Positions 18,067-26,088 of a stretch of DNA of 49,833 nucleotides are shown one piece after another (position 1 is the stretch's first letter; each line of letters begins with the position of its first letter). This DNA is from an uncultured Gammaproteobacteria bacterium (GTDB taxonomy: Bacteria > Pseudomonadota > Gammaproteobacteria > SZUA-152), in the NCBI GenBank assembly GCA_913009875.1, contig CAJVYS010000007.1, positions 1-49,833 on the forward strand. The letters run 5' to 3'. Made by a program: the position numbers and the translations under genes. Below the pieces are notes generated by a model. It searched no databases. It was not told where the DNA came from and saw nothing but the letters and a program-made list of their open reading frames with translations.

Positions 18067-18741
18067 GGTGTGTTGGGGAGTGGGGGCAGGGTTTGGGAAA
18101 CAGGGGTGTATTAGGTCGTTTTCATGGCGGGTTTGTCAATACTGTAAGACAATCGTTAACAAAGCCACATTCAGAGCACCCCAGGCGTGCTGGATCAAGG
18201 CGCGGCTCGCCGGGAATGGCCCTACCCTTGCCAAGAGCCGCAACGCCGAGCCAGCGCGCCTGGGGTGCTCCCTCCGGGCGGGCGCCTGGGCGGCCATCCG
18301 CGGCGTTGCGTCGGCTTGACATAAGACCCACTATGCCGGCGCCGACGCGCCTTGCGGGCTGACCGCCCAGGCACCCGCTGAATGTGGCTTTGTTAACGAT
18401 TGTCTTAGTATCTGCTGGCATGTTCACATCTTTGGGCGCCGGGGGAGTGGGGAGCTCAATATGTCCGCAGTATTGCCGATAATGCCTTCAGATTATAGTG
18501 TAGTGAGTGTCTCGCAGGCTGGTGAATTGCGCGATCTTCAGGTAAGTTCGGGGAAAAATTAAGAAAGAGGAGGCTGGTGTAGAGATAAGGATATCGCTGG
18601 AGGTCGCTGCGAAGGGTTCTTTTTTCGGGACATTTCGGGCGGGTATACAGTCGGCATGTTTGCGCCTGATAGAGACGCCACCATACCGTTGTTTCAGGCA
18701 GATACGCTTAAATCACACGGCTTCCGCGCCATTGGTGAACT
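18067..18741. other. Long ypjD-phosphodiesterase intergenic region
   Basis: These 675 bases hold the inverted-repeat element at 18145-18407 and two very short open frames. One runs 18461-18562 (33 codons, MSAVLPIMPSDYSVV..., with GGGGAG about seven bases upstream). The other runs 18656-18745 (29 codons, MFAPDRDATIPLFQ...), and its TGA overlaps the ATG of the next gene. Neither matches a family I know; the second could couple translation of the downstream gene. Confidence 0.4.
18145..18407. mobile_element. MITE-like element with perfect 30-bp terminal inverted repeats
   Basis: The left end (18145-18174, starting TAAGACAATCGTTAAC) is exactly complementary to the right end (18378-18407). Inside are two further large hairpins. 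AGCACCCCAGGCG (18175-18187) pairs with CGCCTGGGGTGCT (18257-18269). GGGCGCCTGGGCGG (18280-18293) pairs with CCGCCCAGGCACCC (18363-18376) with one mismatch. The whole can fold as a three-way junction. Both ends carry TA, compatible with a TA target duplication as in Tc1/IS630-type elements. No coding frame is inside, so any movement would need a transposase in trans. Confidence 0.8.
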
Positions 18742-19506
18742 ATGAAATTGCGCGTCCTGGGGTGTAGCGGCGGTGTAGGGAATGCACTGCGGACCACCTC
18801 ATTATTGATTGATGACGATATACTGATCGACGCGGGCAGCGGTGTGGGTGAGCTGTCGCTGGAGGAATTACGCAAGATCCGTCACGTTTTCCTGACCCAC
18901 TCCCATCTGGATCATTTTTCCTTTCTGCCCCTGCTGGTGGACAGCATTTTCCCCAGTATCAGCGAGGCCGTGGTCGTGCATGCCCAGCCGGTGACGCTGG
19001 AAGCCCTCAAGACACACGTCTTCAACTGGACCATCTGGCCGGATTTCTCCCAATTGCCGACGCCCGCCAATCCGGTGATGCGCTACGCGTCGCTGGTGCC
19101 GGGGGATATCATCGAGCTCGACGGGCGCCACATCGAAATGATTGAAGTGAAGCACATCGTGCCCGGTGTGGGCTATCGCGTAGAGTGCGCCAGCGGCGTC
19201 TTTGCCTTCAGTGGTGACACCTCCACCAATGACAACCTCTGGCAGGTGCTCAACGCACGGCAGCGCTTGGATCTGCTGCTGGTCGAGGCCGCCTTCTCCA
19301 ATGCCGACGAGGATCTGAGCCACAAGGCCGGGCACTACACGCCAAGGCTTCTGGCGGAGGATCTGAAGAAGCTGAAGCACTCGCCGGCCATCCACATCAG
19401 TCACACCAAGCCCGGTCAGGAAGCACTCATCCTACGCGAGTGCCGCGAGGCGATTCCTGATCGCCAAATCTATCCCCTGACCAGCGGGCAGGTTTTCGAA
19501 CTCTGA
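18742..19506 (+). CDS. Metallo-beta-lactamase-fold hydrolase, class II cyclic-nucleotide phosphodiesterase-like
   Basis: The 254-residue protein carries the two-metal motif HSHLDH at residues 53-58, in the context HVFLTHSHLDHFSFLPLL. Other metal-ligand regions are EVKHIVPGVGYR, AFSGDTSTNDNLW and HISHTKPGQE. The pattern fits class II 3',5'-cyclic-nucleotide phosphodiesterases more than true beta-lactamases, but the substrate is inferred. No signal peptide is seen. The start overlaps a 29-codon open frame (ATGA), and the ribosome-binding site directly before it is weak (GGTGA). It precedes ffh on the same strand with its own hairpin in between. Confidence 0.82.
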   Translation: MKLRVLGCSGGVGNALRTTSLLIDDDILIDAGSGVGELSLEELRKIRHVFLTHSHLDHFSFLPLLVDSIFPSISEAVVVHAQPVTLEALKTHVFNWTIWPDFSQLPTPANPVMRYASLVPGDIIELDGRHIEMIEVKHIVPGVGYRVECASGVFAFSGDTSTNDNLWQVLNARQRLDLLLVEAAFSNADEDLSHKAGHYTPRLLAEDLKKLKHSPAIHISHTKPGQEALILRECREAIPDRQIYPLTSGQVFEL

Positions 19507-19507
19507 T

Positions 19508-19525
19508 CTGAACCCTCGGATTCAG
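19508..19525 (+). terminator. Short palindrome after the phosphodiesterase-like gene (CTGAACCC...GGATTCAG family)
   Basis: CTGAACCCTCGGATTCAG lies directly after the stop codon, and related palindromes occur at 29882-29912 and 33684-33705. There is no T-run. It may be a weak terminator and is one member of a small repeat family. Confidence 0.45.
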
Positions 19526-19598
19526 GTCAGATCCACGTCTGCGTTTTCTCTATTTTTCGCTGGATAGCCGCTGATCCACCGCCCCACGCGGATTCAGG

Positions 19599-19604
19599 TA
19601 TAAT
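19599..19604 (+). promoter_or_regulatory. -10 box of the ffh promoter
   Basis: A perfect TATAAT lies 77 bases before the chosen ffh start. No convincing -35 hexamer is seen at 16-18 bases upstream, so an activator or an unusual -35 is possible. Confidence 0.5.
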
Positions 19605-19680
19605 TCCCCGCCTATTATTAGAAGTGTCCTTCAGCCCCGCAATACCTCGCGGGCAACGTGAACACACAGGAACTCGACGC

Positions 19681-21051
19681 ATGTTTGACAGCCTTTCCGA
19701 CCGGCTAAACCGCACCCTGAAAAACATTCGCGGCCAGGGCCGCATTACCGAAGCCAACGTCAAGGAGACTCTGCGCGAGGTGCGTATGGCGCTGCTGGAG
19801 GCCGACGTGGCTCTGCCGGTGGTGCGCGAGTTCGTCGATCACGTGCGCGAACGCGCCCTCGGTGAAGAGGTGATGCAGAGCCTGTCCCCCGGTCAGGCGC
19901 TGATCAAGATCGTCCGTGAAGAGCTGGAAAAGGTCATGGGCGAGGCCAACGAGGAGCTGGATCTCAGCACCCGCCCGCCGGCGGTGATCCTGATGGCCGG
20001 CCTGCAGGGCTCGGGTAAGACCACCAGCGTCGCCAAGCTCGCCCGCTGGCTGCGCGAGCGCAAGAAAAAATCCGTGCTGGTGGCCAGTGCCGACGTCTAT
20101 CGCCCCGCCGCCATCGACCAGCTGGAGACGCTGGCCAGGGAAGTGGAGGTCGATTTCTTCCCCAGCAATCCCACGCAGGACCCGGTGGACATCGCTACCG
20201 CTGCCATCGATCAGGCCCGCAAGACCATGAAGGACGTGGTCATCATCGATACCGCTGGCCGCATGCACATCGACGAAGAGATGATGGGCGAGATCAAGCG
20301 CCTGCACGCCGCCATCGACCCGGTGGAGACCCTGTTCGTGGTCGACAGCATGACCGGCCAGGACGCCGCCAACACTGCGCGAGCCTTCGACGAGGCCCTG
20401 CCGCTCACCGGTGTTATTCTCACCAAGACCGACGGTGATGCGAGAGGCGGTGCGGCGCTGTCCATCCGTCATATCACCGGCAAGCCCATCAAGTTCCTCG
20501 GCGTGGGCGAAAAGACCACTGCGCTGGAGGCCTTCCACCCGGATCGTCTCGCCTCACGCATCCTCGGCATGGGCGATATGCTCAGCCTCATCGAAGAGGC
20601 CGAACAGAAGGTCGACCGCAAGGAAGCCGAGAAGCTGGCGAAGAAGGTCGCCAAGGGCAAGGGCTTCAACCTGGAGGACTTCCGCAGCCAGTTGCAACAG
20701 ATGCAGAACATGGGTGGTATCGGTGCGCTGATGGACAAGATGCCGGGCATGGCCAATGTGCCGGATGCGGTAAAAAACAACATCGATGACAAGCAGTTCA
20801 CGCGCCTGGAGGCCATCATCAACTCCATGACGCCGCACGAGCGTCGCTTCCCGCAGGTCATCAAGGGCTCGCGCAAGCGCCGTATCGCCGCCGGTTCCGG
20901 CACCCAGGTGCAGGACGTCAACCGCCTGCTAAAGCAGTTCACGCAGATGCAGAAAATGATGAAAAAGATGAGCAAGGGCGGCATGGGCAAGATGCTGCGC
21001 GGCCTGGGCGGCCTGAAAGGCGGCATGCCGCCGGGGATGCCCTTTAAATAG
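19681..21051 (+). CDS. ffh: Signal recognition particle protein Ffh
   Basis: A GTPase that with 4.5S RNA delivers nascent membrane proteins to FtsY. The chosen ATG 19681 gives 456 residues, the normal length, beginning MFDSLSDRLNRTLKNIRGQG; an in-frame extension upstream to 19624 is unneeded. The order is an N domain, then a G domain with P-loop GLQGSGKTT (107-115), DTAGRMH, TKTDGDARGGAAL and the closing GVGEK. The Met-rich M domain ends QMQKMMKKMSKGGMGKMLRG and binds RNA and signal sequences. It converges on the MocR gene with a small hairpin at its stop codon. Confidence 0.97.
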   Translation: MFDSLSDRLNRTLKNIRGQGRITEANVKETLREVRMALLEADVALPVVREFVDHVRERALGEEVMQSLSPGQALIKIVREELEKVMGEANEELDLSTRPPAVILMAGLQGSGKTTSVAKLARWLRERKKKSVLVASADVYRPAAIDQLETLAREVEVDFFPSNPTQDPVDIATAAIDQARKTMKDVVIIDTAGRMHIDEEMMGEIKRLHAAIDPVETLFVVDSMTGQDAANTARAFDEALPLTGVILTKTDGDARGGAALSIRHITGKPIKFLGVGEKTTALEAFHPDRLASRILGMGDMLSLIEEAEQKVDRKEAEKLAKKVAKGKGFNLEDFRSQLQQMQNMGGIGALMDKMPGMANVPDAVKNNIDDKQFTRLEAIINSMTPHERRFPQVIKGSRKRRIAAGSGTQVQDVNRLLKQFTQMQKMMKKMSKGGMGKMLRGLGGLKGGMPPGMPFK

Positions 21052-21065
21052 GGTGATCCACCCTA
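21049..21065. terminator. Hairpin between convergent ffh and mocR genes
   Basis: TAGGGTG, loop ATC and CACCCTA form a seven-base-pair stem that includes the ffh stop codon. It is placed to serve both convergent genes, but no T-run follows. Confidence 0.4.
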
Positions 21066-21076
21066 CACTGCCGAGG

Positions 21077-22519
21077 CTACGAAGACGGGCGCCTGTGCGC
21101 CAGCTTGCCCAGAAACAGTATCGCGGCCTCCAGCCGGTCGTCCCAAGGTTGTGCGCAATTGATGCGGATGAAGTTGCCGTATTTTTGCGTGGCGGAAAAG
21201 ATCGGGCCGGGGGCGATACTAATGCCCTTTGCCAGTGCCTTGTCAAAAATCACCAGCGCGTCTGCGCCCTCGAGTAGTTCAATCCAGATTACAAAACCGC
21301 CGACCGGCCGGGTTACTTTGGTGCCTTCGGGGAAGTGTTTGCTGACCGCCTGGGTGATCTGTGCGACCTGGCGAGCATACTGGCCGCGCACCTGACGCAG
21401 GTAGCGATCATAACTGCCGCGTTGCAGAAAATCGGCGATGGCCAGCTGCGGTAGTGTGGGTGTTGCCAGGCTGGTGATGTACTTCTGATATTCGATCTGT
21501 TCCTGATATTTTCCCGGCACTACCCAACCCACCCGCAGACCTGGCGACAAGGTTTTTGAAAAAGAGCTGCAATAGAGCACGCTGCCATCCGTATCAAAAC
21601 TTTTTGCCGCAATCGGGCGGTGGTGATCGAAGGCGAGGTCGCCGTACACATCATCTTCTATCAGCGGGATGTGGTGCTGGCGAAGGAGTTTGACCAGTGC
21701 CTGCTTGTTGCTATCCGGCATGCAATAACCCATCGGATTATTAAAATTCCCAACGATGGCGCAGGCCTTGATGGGCCATTGCTCGATGGCGAGTTTCAGG
21801 GCGTCCAGACTGATGCCGTGTTGCGGGTGGGTGGGGATCTCCAGCGCCTTCAATCCCAGTGATTCGACCACCTGCAAGAGCCCGTAAAACGTCGGTGATT
21901 CCAGCGCAATGATGTCTCCCGTTTTGGCCACGGCCCGCAGACAAAGCGCCAATGCTTCCTGACAGCCGCTGGTGATGACGATCTTGGATGGCGCGACCTG
22001 ACAGCCCGCATCCAGCATGCGGCGGGCGATCTGCTGACGCAGCTCCGCGCTGCCGGGCGGGAATTCATAGCGGGCACTGCGCCGCTGCTGGTGGCGGGTG
22101 ACGGCCAGCAAGGCCCGATTGATGGCCCGGGTCGGCAGAAAGCTGTGGTGTGGGATGGCCGCGCCCAATTGAATCATGCCGGGCTGACGCGTGGCCTGAC
22201 TTAGTTGCATGGCCATCTGCTGTCCGGTGATGCGGGCAGGTTTTGGCTTGGGGTTGGTCATGGCCGGCTGTTCCGGCGCCTGCCACACGGATGTGCGCAC
22301 ATAATAGCCAGAGCGGGGGCGGGCCTGAATCAGCCCGCGGTCTTCCAGCAATTGGTGGGCCTGCATAATGGTGGAGATGCTGACGCTGAACTGTTTACTC
22401 AGCCTGCGCACCCCCGGCAGTCGCTCGCCGGGCAGGTAAACACCCTGCTCAATCTGCTCGGCAAGTCCATTGGCGACCTGTTCGTAGCGCTTTATCACTG
22501 CCTGCTTCCCTCGTTTCAT
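21077..22519 (-). CDS. MocR/GntR-family PLP-dependent transcription regulator
   Basis: With the start at 22519 (MKRGKQAVIKRYEQVANGLAEQI) the protein is 480 residues; the longer frame to 22687 would translate operator DNA. Residues about 10-75 form a winged helix (LPGERLPGVRRLSKQFSVS ... LLEDRGLIQARPRSGYYV). The remaining part is a class I aminotransferase domain with the PLP lysine in YCSSFSKTLSPGLRVGWV. MocR proteins usually sense an amine or amino acid through PLP and regulate a divergent neighbour. Here the divergent genes are a class IV aminotransferase and an EamA exporter, with repeated boxes between. The effector is unknown. Confidence 0.93.
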   Translation of the reverse strand: MKRGKQAVIKRYEQVANGLAEQIEQGVYLPGERLPGVRRLSKQFSVSISTIMQAHQLLEDRGLIQARPRSGYYVRTSVWQAPEQPAMTNPKPKPARITGQQMAMQLSQATRQPGMIQLGAAIPHHSFLPTRAINRALLAVTRHQQRRSARYEFPPGSAELRQQIARRMLDAGCQVAPSKIVITSGCQEALALCLRAVAKTGDIIALESPTFYGLLQVVESLGLKALEIPTHPQHGISLDALKLAIEQWPIKACAIVGNFNNPMGYCMPDSNKQALVKLLRQHHIPLIEDDVYGDLAFDHHRPIAAKSFDTDGSVLYCSSFSKTLSPGLRVGWVVPGKYQEQIEYQKYITSLATPTLPQLAIADFLQRGSYDRYLRQVRGQYARQVAQITQAVSKHFPEGTKVTRPVGGFVIWIELLEGADALVIFDKALAKGISIAPGPIFSATQKYGNFIRINCAQPWDDRLEAAILFLGKLAHRRPSS

Positions 22520-22537
22520 GACAGTTCCGGCCCAAAA

Positions 22538-22608
22538 ATACAGTACAGTTTGATGTGTAATGAAACTGTGCTGTATCAGTTTTCGTGGAGCTGAATCTGT
22601 ACTGTTTT
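22538..22608. promoter_or_regulatory. Probable MocR operator boxes (ACAGTACAG type)
   Basis: ATACAGTACAGTTT (22538-22551) is mirrored by AAACTGTGCTGTAT (22563-22576), giving an inverted pair around an 11-base spacer. A third box, CTGTACTGTTTT, lies at 22597-22608, 31 bases (about three helical turns) from the second and in direct orientation with it. The group sits 19-89 bases before the mocR start, where a divergent regulator would bind. Binding is inferred from position and symmetry. Confidence 0.65.
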
Positions 22609-22693
22609 GAGTGTGGCAGCTAGAGTGACAAAGATCAAAACGGTTATGGGGTGAAGGGGATGTCAAGTTCGTCACCGGCCGCGGCAACGGGGG

Positions 22694-22757
22694 TGGGAGC
22701 GGCTTCAGCCGTGAACAGAGGTTGCCGTTTCTTCGCGGCTAAAGCTGCTCCCACGAA
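22694..22757. repeat. Pair of inverted REP units (BIME-like)
   Basis: TGGGAGCGGCTTCAGCCGTG (from 22694) and TTCGCGGCTAAAGCTGCTCC (from 22732) are head-to-head REP units. They end one base before the ribosome-binding site of the aminotransferase gene, so they lie in its leader. Confidence 0.85.
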
Positions 22758-22770
22758 TGGAGATGATCGG

Positions 22771-23661
22771 ATGGATTTCAACAAGAGAGCACCGGAGTCG
22801 CTGTGCTGGCTGAACGGTGAGATCATGCCGACGGCGCAGGCGCGCATCCCCGTTTTGGATCACGGCCTGTTGTACGGTGATGGTGTTTTTGAGGGTATTC
22901 GTTTTTACCAGGGGCGTGCCTTTCGTTTGCAGGAACACCTGCATCGCTTGAGTGATTCCGCAGCGGCCATTGGTTTGCCGCTACCACTCGATCAAGCTGC
23001 CCTGGAAGCGGCCGTCGCTGACCTGATTGAAGCATTTGTTGTGCCCGATGGTTATTTGCGACTGGTGGTGACCCGGGGAGAGGGGAGCATGGGGCTTGAC
23101 CCCTCGTCTTGCAAGCGGGGCAATGTTTTTATCATTGCGGCACAGATGGAACTGGTCGACCCGGACAAGCGCCGCCGGGGGATTCGCGTCATCCTCGCCG
23201 CCACCCGGCGTCTGCCGGTGGATGGCCTGGATCCACGCATCAAGAGTCTGAATTATCTCAATCACATTCTGGCGCGGATGGAGGCCAGTAATGCCGGCGC
23301 GCAAGAGGCGATACTGCTCAATGCGCGTGGCCACGTCTGCGAGGGAAGTGCGGACAATGTGTTTATCGTTAGAAATGGCACTCTGCTGACGCCGTCGGTG
23401 AGTGATGGCGCGCTGGATGGTATTACCCGTCGTCAGATTATTTCCCTCGCCCGGCAGGAAGGCATTCCGTGTGAAGAGAAAACCCTGGCGCCCTATGACC
23501 TTTACACGGCTGATGAATGTTTTTTGACGGGTACGGGGGCAGAATTAATACCTGTGCGCGAAGTTGATTCTCGCCCGCTTAAGCAGTGCCCTGGCGCAGT
23601 ATTTAATCAATTGCAACGAGTGTTTTTGCTGTTAGTGCGGATGGAGTCAACAGATGCATAG
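22771..23661 (+). CDS. Class IV PLP aminotransferase (IlvE/D-amino-acid-aminotransferase-like)
   Basis: The 296-residue protein begins MDFNKRAPESLCWLNGEIM. ATG 22771 is chosen because GGAG sits eight bases upstream and an earlier in-frame start at 22651 would read through REP DNA. The fold-type IV pattern is clear: LDHGLLYGDGVFEGIRFY, the PLP lysine in RIKSLNYLNHILARMEA, and CEGSADNVFIV with GITRRQIISLA for phosphate binding. Branched-chain aminotransferase is the nearest label, but D-amino-acid aminotransferase or aminodeoxychorismate lyase relatives share this layout. Its stop overlaps the start of the EamA gene by eight bases. Confidence 0.88.
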   Translation: MDFNKRAPESLCWLNGEIMPTAQARIPVLDHGLLYGDGVFEGIRFYQGRAFRLQEHLHRLSDSAAAIGLPLPLDQAALEAAVADLIEAFVVPDGYLRLVVTRGEGSMGLDPSSCKRGNVFIIAAQMELVDPDKRRRGIRVILAATRRLPVDGLDPRIKSLNYLNHILARMEASNAGAQEAILLNARGHVCEGSADNVFIVRNGTLLTPSVSDGALDGITRRQIISLARQEGIPCEEKTLAPYDLYTADECFLTGTGAELIPVREVDSRPLKQCPGAVFNQLQRVFLLLVRMESTDA

Positions 23662-24529
23662 GGATTCCAAGGGGATGTTGTTTGGTGTTATGGGGGTAAG
23701 CGTTTTTGCGCTTACATTGCCGGCGACACGTTTTGTTGTTCCTTATTTTGAAGCGTTGTTTATTGGTTTGGGGCGTGTCGTACTGGCTGCAATTGTTGCT
23801 GCGTTACTGTTGCTGCTGCTTAGGCCGCCTGTTCCGACATGTTCCCAGTGGGTCAGAATTATTGTTGTTGCATTGGGTGTGGTTGTCGGTTTCCCTGTGT
23901 TATCAACATGGGCGATGCATTCACTCCCTGCGGCTCATGGTGGTGTGGTGTTAGGTTTATTGCCATTAATGACGGCGGTGATAGGCGTTGTATTGTCGAA
24001 TGAGCGGCCTTCGCAAGGTTTTTGGCTTGCGAGTGTTGTCGGCAGTCTGTTGGTTATGGTTTTTTCATATATGCAGGGAATCGATGGCTTGTCGAAAGGC
24101 GATGCGGTGTTACTTGGGGCGGCATTGCTGGCTGCCATAGGTTATGCCGTGGGTGGTTTGTTATCAAAAGAATTGGGAGGCTGGCAAGTAACTTGCTGGT
24201 CGTTGGTTGTGGCCCTGCCATTTGTTGTTTTTCCCGCTGCTTCGCATGTTCCATCAGAGAGTTTGGCCGTGCCTGCATCCGCGTGGCTAGCCTTTCTTTA
24301 CCTGGCATTAATGAGTCAGCTCATCGGCTTTTTTCTTTGGAATAGAGGCTTGGCTATGGGCGGGGTTGCACGGGTGAGTCATGTGCAATTGCTGCAGCCA
24401 TTTATTACTCTTGCCGCTTCTTTTGTTCTTCTTGGTGAGGTGGTTGATATAACGACCATTCTGTTTGCGCTGGGCGTAGCAACGGTAGTACTGATCGGAA
24501 AGCGCGCGCAGGTCAGTTGTTCGGCCTGA
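23654..24529 (+). CDS. EamA/DMT-family transporter
   Basis: The 291-residue protein is almost entirely membrane helices, about ten, in two homologous halves. It begins GMLFGVMGVSVFALTLPATR and ends with the family-like LLQPFITLAASFVLLGEVV. DMT/EamA proteins export amino acids and other metabolites. The gene overlaps the aminotransferase by eight bases, so both are one operon under the presumed MocR control, and the cargo may be the product or substrate of that enzyme. The DNA is visibly richer in T, with codons such as TTT, GTT and TTG more frequent than in neighbours, which hints at a separate origin. Confidence 0.88.
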   Translation: MHRDSKGMLFGVMGVSVFALTLPATRFVVPYFEALFIGLGRVVLAAIVAALLLLLLRPPVPTCSQWVRIIVVALGVVVGFPVLSTWAMHSLPAAHGGVVLGLLPLMTAVIGVVLSNERPSQGFWLASVVGSLLVMVFSYMQGIDGLSKGDAVLLGAALLAAIGYAVGGLLSKELGGWQVTCWSLVVALPFVVFPAASHVPSESLAVPASAWLAFLYLALMSQLIGFFLWNRGLAMGGVARVSHVQLLQPFITLAASFVLLGEVVDITTILFALGVATVVLIGKRAQVSCSA

Positions 24530-24538
24530 CTATGCAGT

Positions 24539-24555
24539 TAGGGGGCCACCCCCTA
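24539..24555 (+). terminator. Hairpin between EamA gene and argC
   Basis: TAGGGGG, loop CCA and CCCCCTA form a seven-pair stem ten bases after the EamA stop codon and just before the argC ribosome-binding site (AAAGGAG, about 24559). It could terminate or modulate read-through into argC. Confidence 0.45.
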
Positions 24556-24572
24556 GTGAAAGGAGCCATCAA

Positions 24573-25625
24573 ATGATTCGTGTCGGAATTGTCGGAGCCT
24601 CGGGGTATATGGGCGGTGAGGTCTTGCGGGTACTGATGGATCACCCGGAAGTCGATATTGCCTGGGCAACCAGCCGCTCCGGTGGCCGCATCGAGGAATA
24701 TCATCCGAATCTTTACGACAGCGGGATTGAGCTGATTCACCCCGACCGGGTAACGCCCTGCGATGTGGTTTTTCTGGCGTTGCCGACAGAGGCCTCGATC
24801 CGTGAGTCGGCCGGATTTCTGTCGATGGGCGCCAAGGTCATCGATCTGGGTTCTGCCTTCCGGTTGCAGGATCGCGCCACCTGGGAACGTGTCTATGGCC
24901 AAAAACATGGTCAGTGGGCGCTGGCGGAACAGGCGGTGTACGGCATCAATGAACTGCACAAGGCCGATGTTGAAAGTGCCTCACTGATTGCCAATCCGGG
25001 GTGTTTTTCCTCGGCGGCCATTCTGGCCCTGGCGCCCTTGGTGGCGGAGGGTCTGGTCGAAACAGAGAAACTGGTGGTGACCGGCATATCGGGTACTGCC
25101 GGCGCCGGGGCGGAGTTATCACGCGCGGCACACCACCCGGAAATCGGCAATAATCTGGTGCCGTACAATGTGGTGGGGCATCGCCACAGCGTTGAAATGG
25201 AACAGGAGCTGTCGTTACTGGCCGGGCAGGCTGTGTCTGTTCATTTCACGCCGGTCTATGCGCCCATCGTGCGTGGCATACTTGCCGTGTGCCATGCGTT
25301 TCCGGTAAAGGGTACCGACCGGGATAGCTTGCTTGAGCGATACCGCGCGTATTACCAGGATGCGCCCTTTGTGAAGGTCTACGATCTGCCAAAAGAGGTC
25401 AACGCCGCCTGGCAGTACAAGCCCTATCCCTGGGTGAGTTCGGTCGTGGGGACCAATTACTGCTTCATCGGCCTGGACTACGATGCCGAACGGGGGCGTA
25501 TCTGCGTGTTGAGTGTGCTGGACAGTGTGGGCAAAGGCGGCGCGCAGGTAGGCGTCGAGAACATGAATCTGATGTTCGGCCTTGACCGTTCAACCGGTCT
25601 ACATCGCTGCGGTCTGCATCCGTAG
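24573..25625 (+). CDS. argC: N-acetyl-gamma-glutamyl-phosphate reductase
   Basis: It catalyses the NADPH-dependent third step of arginine synthesis. The 350-residue protein starts MIRVGIVGASGYMGGEVLRV, a Rossmann dinucleotide-binding motif at 4-15. The catalytic Cys is residue 144 in NPGCFSSAA. Other family blocks are DLGSAFRL, VTGISGTAGAG, HRHSVEMEQEL and VGTNYCFIGL. AAAGGAG sits eight bases before the ATG. It stands between the EamA gene and the rpsP operon without other arginine genes in view. Confidence 0.96.
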   Translation: MIRVGIVGASGYMGGEVLRVLMDHPEVDIAWATSRSGGRIEEYHPNLYDSGIELIHPDRVTPCDVVFLALPTEASIRESAGFLSMGAKVIDLGSAFRLQDRATWERVYGQKHGQWALAEQAVYGINELHKADVESASLIANPGCFSSAAILALAPLVAEGLVETEKLVVTGISGTAGAGAELSRAAHHPEIGNNLVPYNVVGHRHSVEMEQELSLLAGQAVSVHFTPVYAPIVRGILAVCHAFPVKGTDRDSLLERYRAYYQDAPFVKVYDLPKEVNAAWQYKPYPWVSSVVGTNYCFIGLDYDAERGRICVLSVLDSVGKGGAQVGVENMNLMFGLDRSTGLHRCGLHP

Positions 25626-25680
25626 CGTTGACGGGGGTTTTTATGCTGGGACGGGCATTTCATTTCGTGGCGTTTTCCCG

Positions 25681-25686
25681 TAGAAT
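25681..25686 (+). promoter_or_regulatory. -10 box for the rpsP operon
   Basis: TAGAAT is a 5/6 match to the -10 consensus, with a weak -35 TTTCAT 17 bases upstream (25658-25663). It lies about 120 bases before rpsP, leaving a leader in which I see no clear structure. Confidence 0.45.
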
Positions 25687-25803
25687 ACGCCGCCTTTAGT
25701 GAACCGCTGTCCAGCGTATGGCGGTTTGTTGTTTGCGCAACTGTTTTAATTCTTGCGTTGAAACAGTCTTGAATCATGAACTTATTCGGGGAATGAAAAC
25801 GTA

Positions 25804-26055
25804 ATGGTAACCATTCGTTTATCTCGTGGTGGCGCCAAGAAGCGTCCCTTTTACCACATTGTCGTGACCGACAGCCGCAACAAGCGCGACGGTCGTTTTA
25901 TCGAGCGTCTGGGGTTTTTTAACCCGGTGGCGCGTGGCGCGGAAGAGACGCTACGCATCGACAGCGAGCGCGCCGAGCACTGGCTGTCCCAGGGCGCCAA
26001 GGCCTCTGATCGTGTCAGCCAACTGCTGAAGCAGAGCGCCAAGGCCGCTGCCTGA
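25804..26055 (+). CDS. rpsP: 30S ribosomal protein S16
   Basis: The 83-residue protein begins [20 protein letters not shown] and contains [16 protein letters not shown], both diagnostic of bS16. It opens the conserved operon rpsP-rimM-trmD-rplS. Confidence 0.98.
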   Translation: MVTIRLSRGGAKKRPFYHIVVTDSRNKRDGRFIERLGFFNPVARGAEETLRIDSERAEHWLSQGAKASDRVSQLLKQSAKAAA

Positions 26056-26088
26056 GCCTGAATTGTTGTACGGCGCTGGCGGCTGCGC

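Noticed and set aside
18461-18562. 33-codon frame after the MITE-like element
   Set aside because: It has a plausible ribosome-binding site but no recognisable family; it was left as a note in the intergenic entry rather than called a gene.
22520-22687. N-terminal 56-residue extension of the MocR protein
   Set aside because: It would translate the operator region. The family start MKRGKQAVIK fits known MocR lengths.
22651-22770. N-terminal extension of the class IV aminotransferase
   Set aside because: It reads through two REP units and has no good ribosome-binding site. ATG 22771 does.
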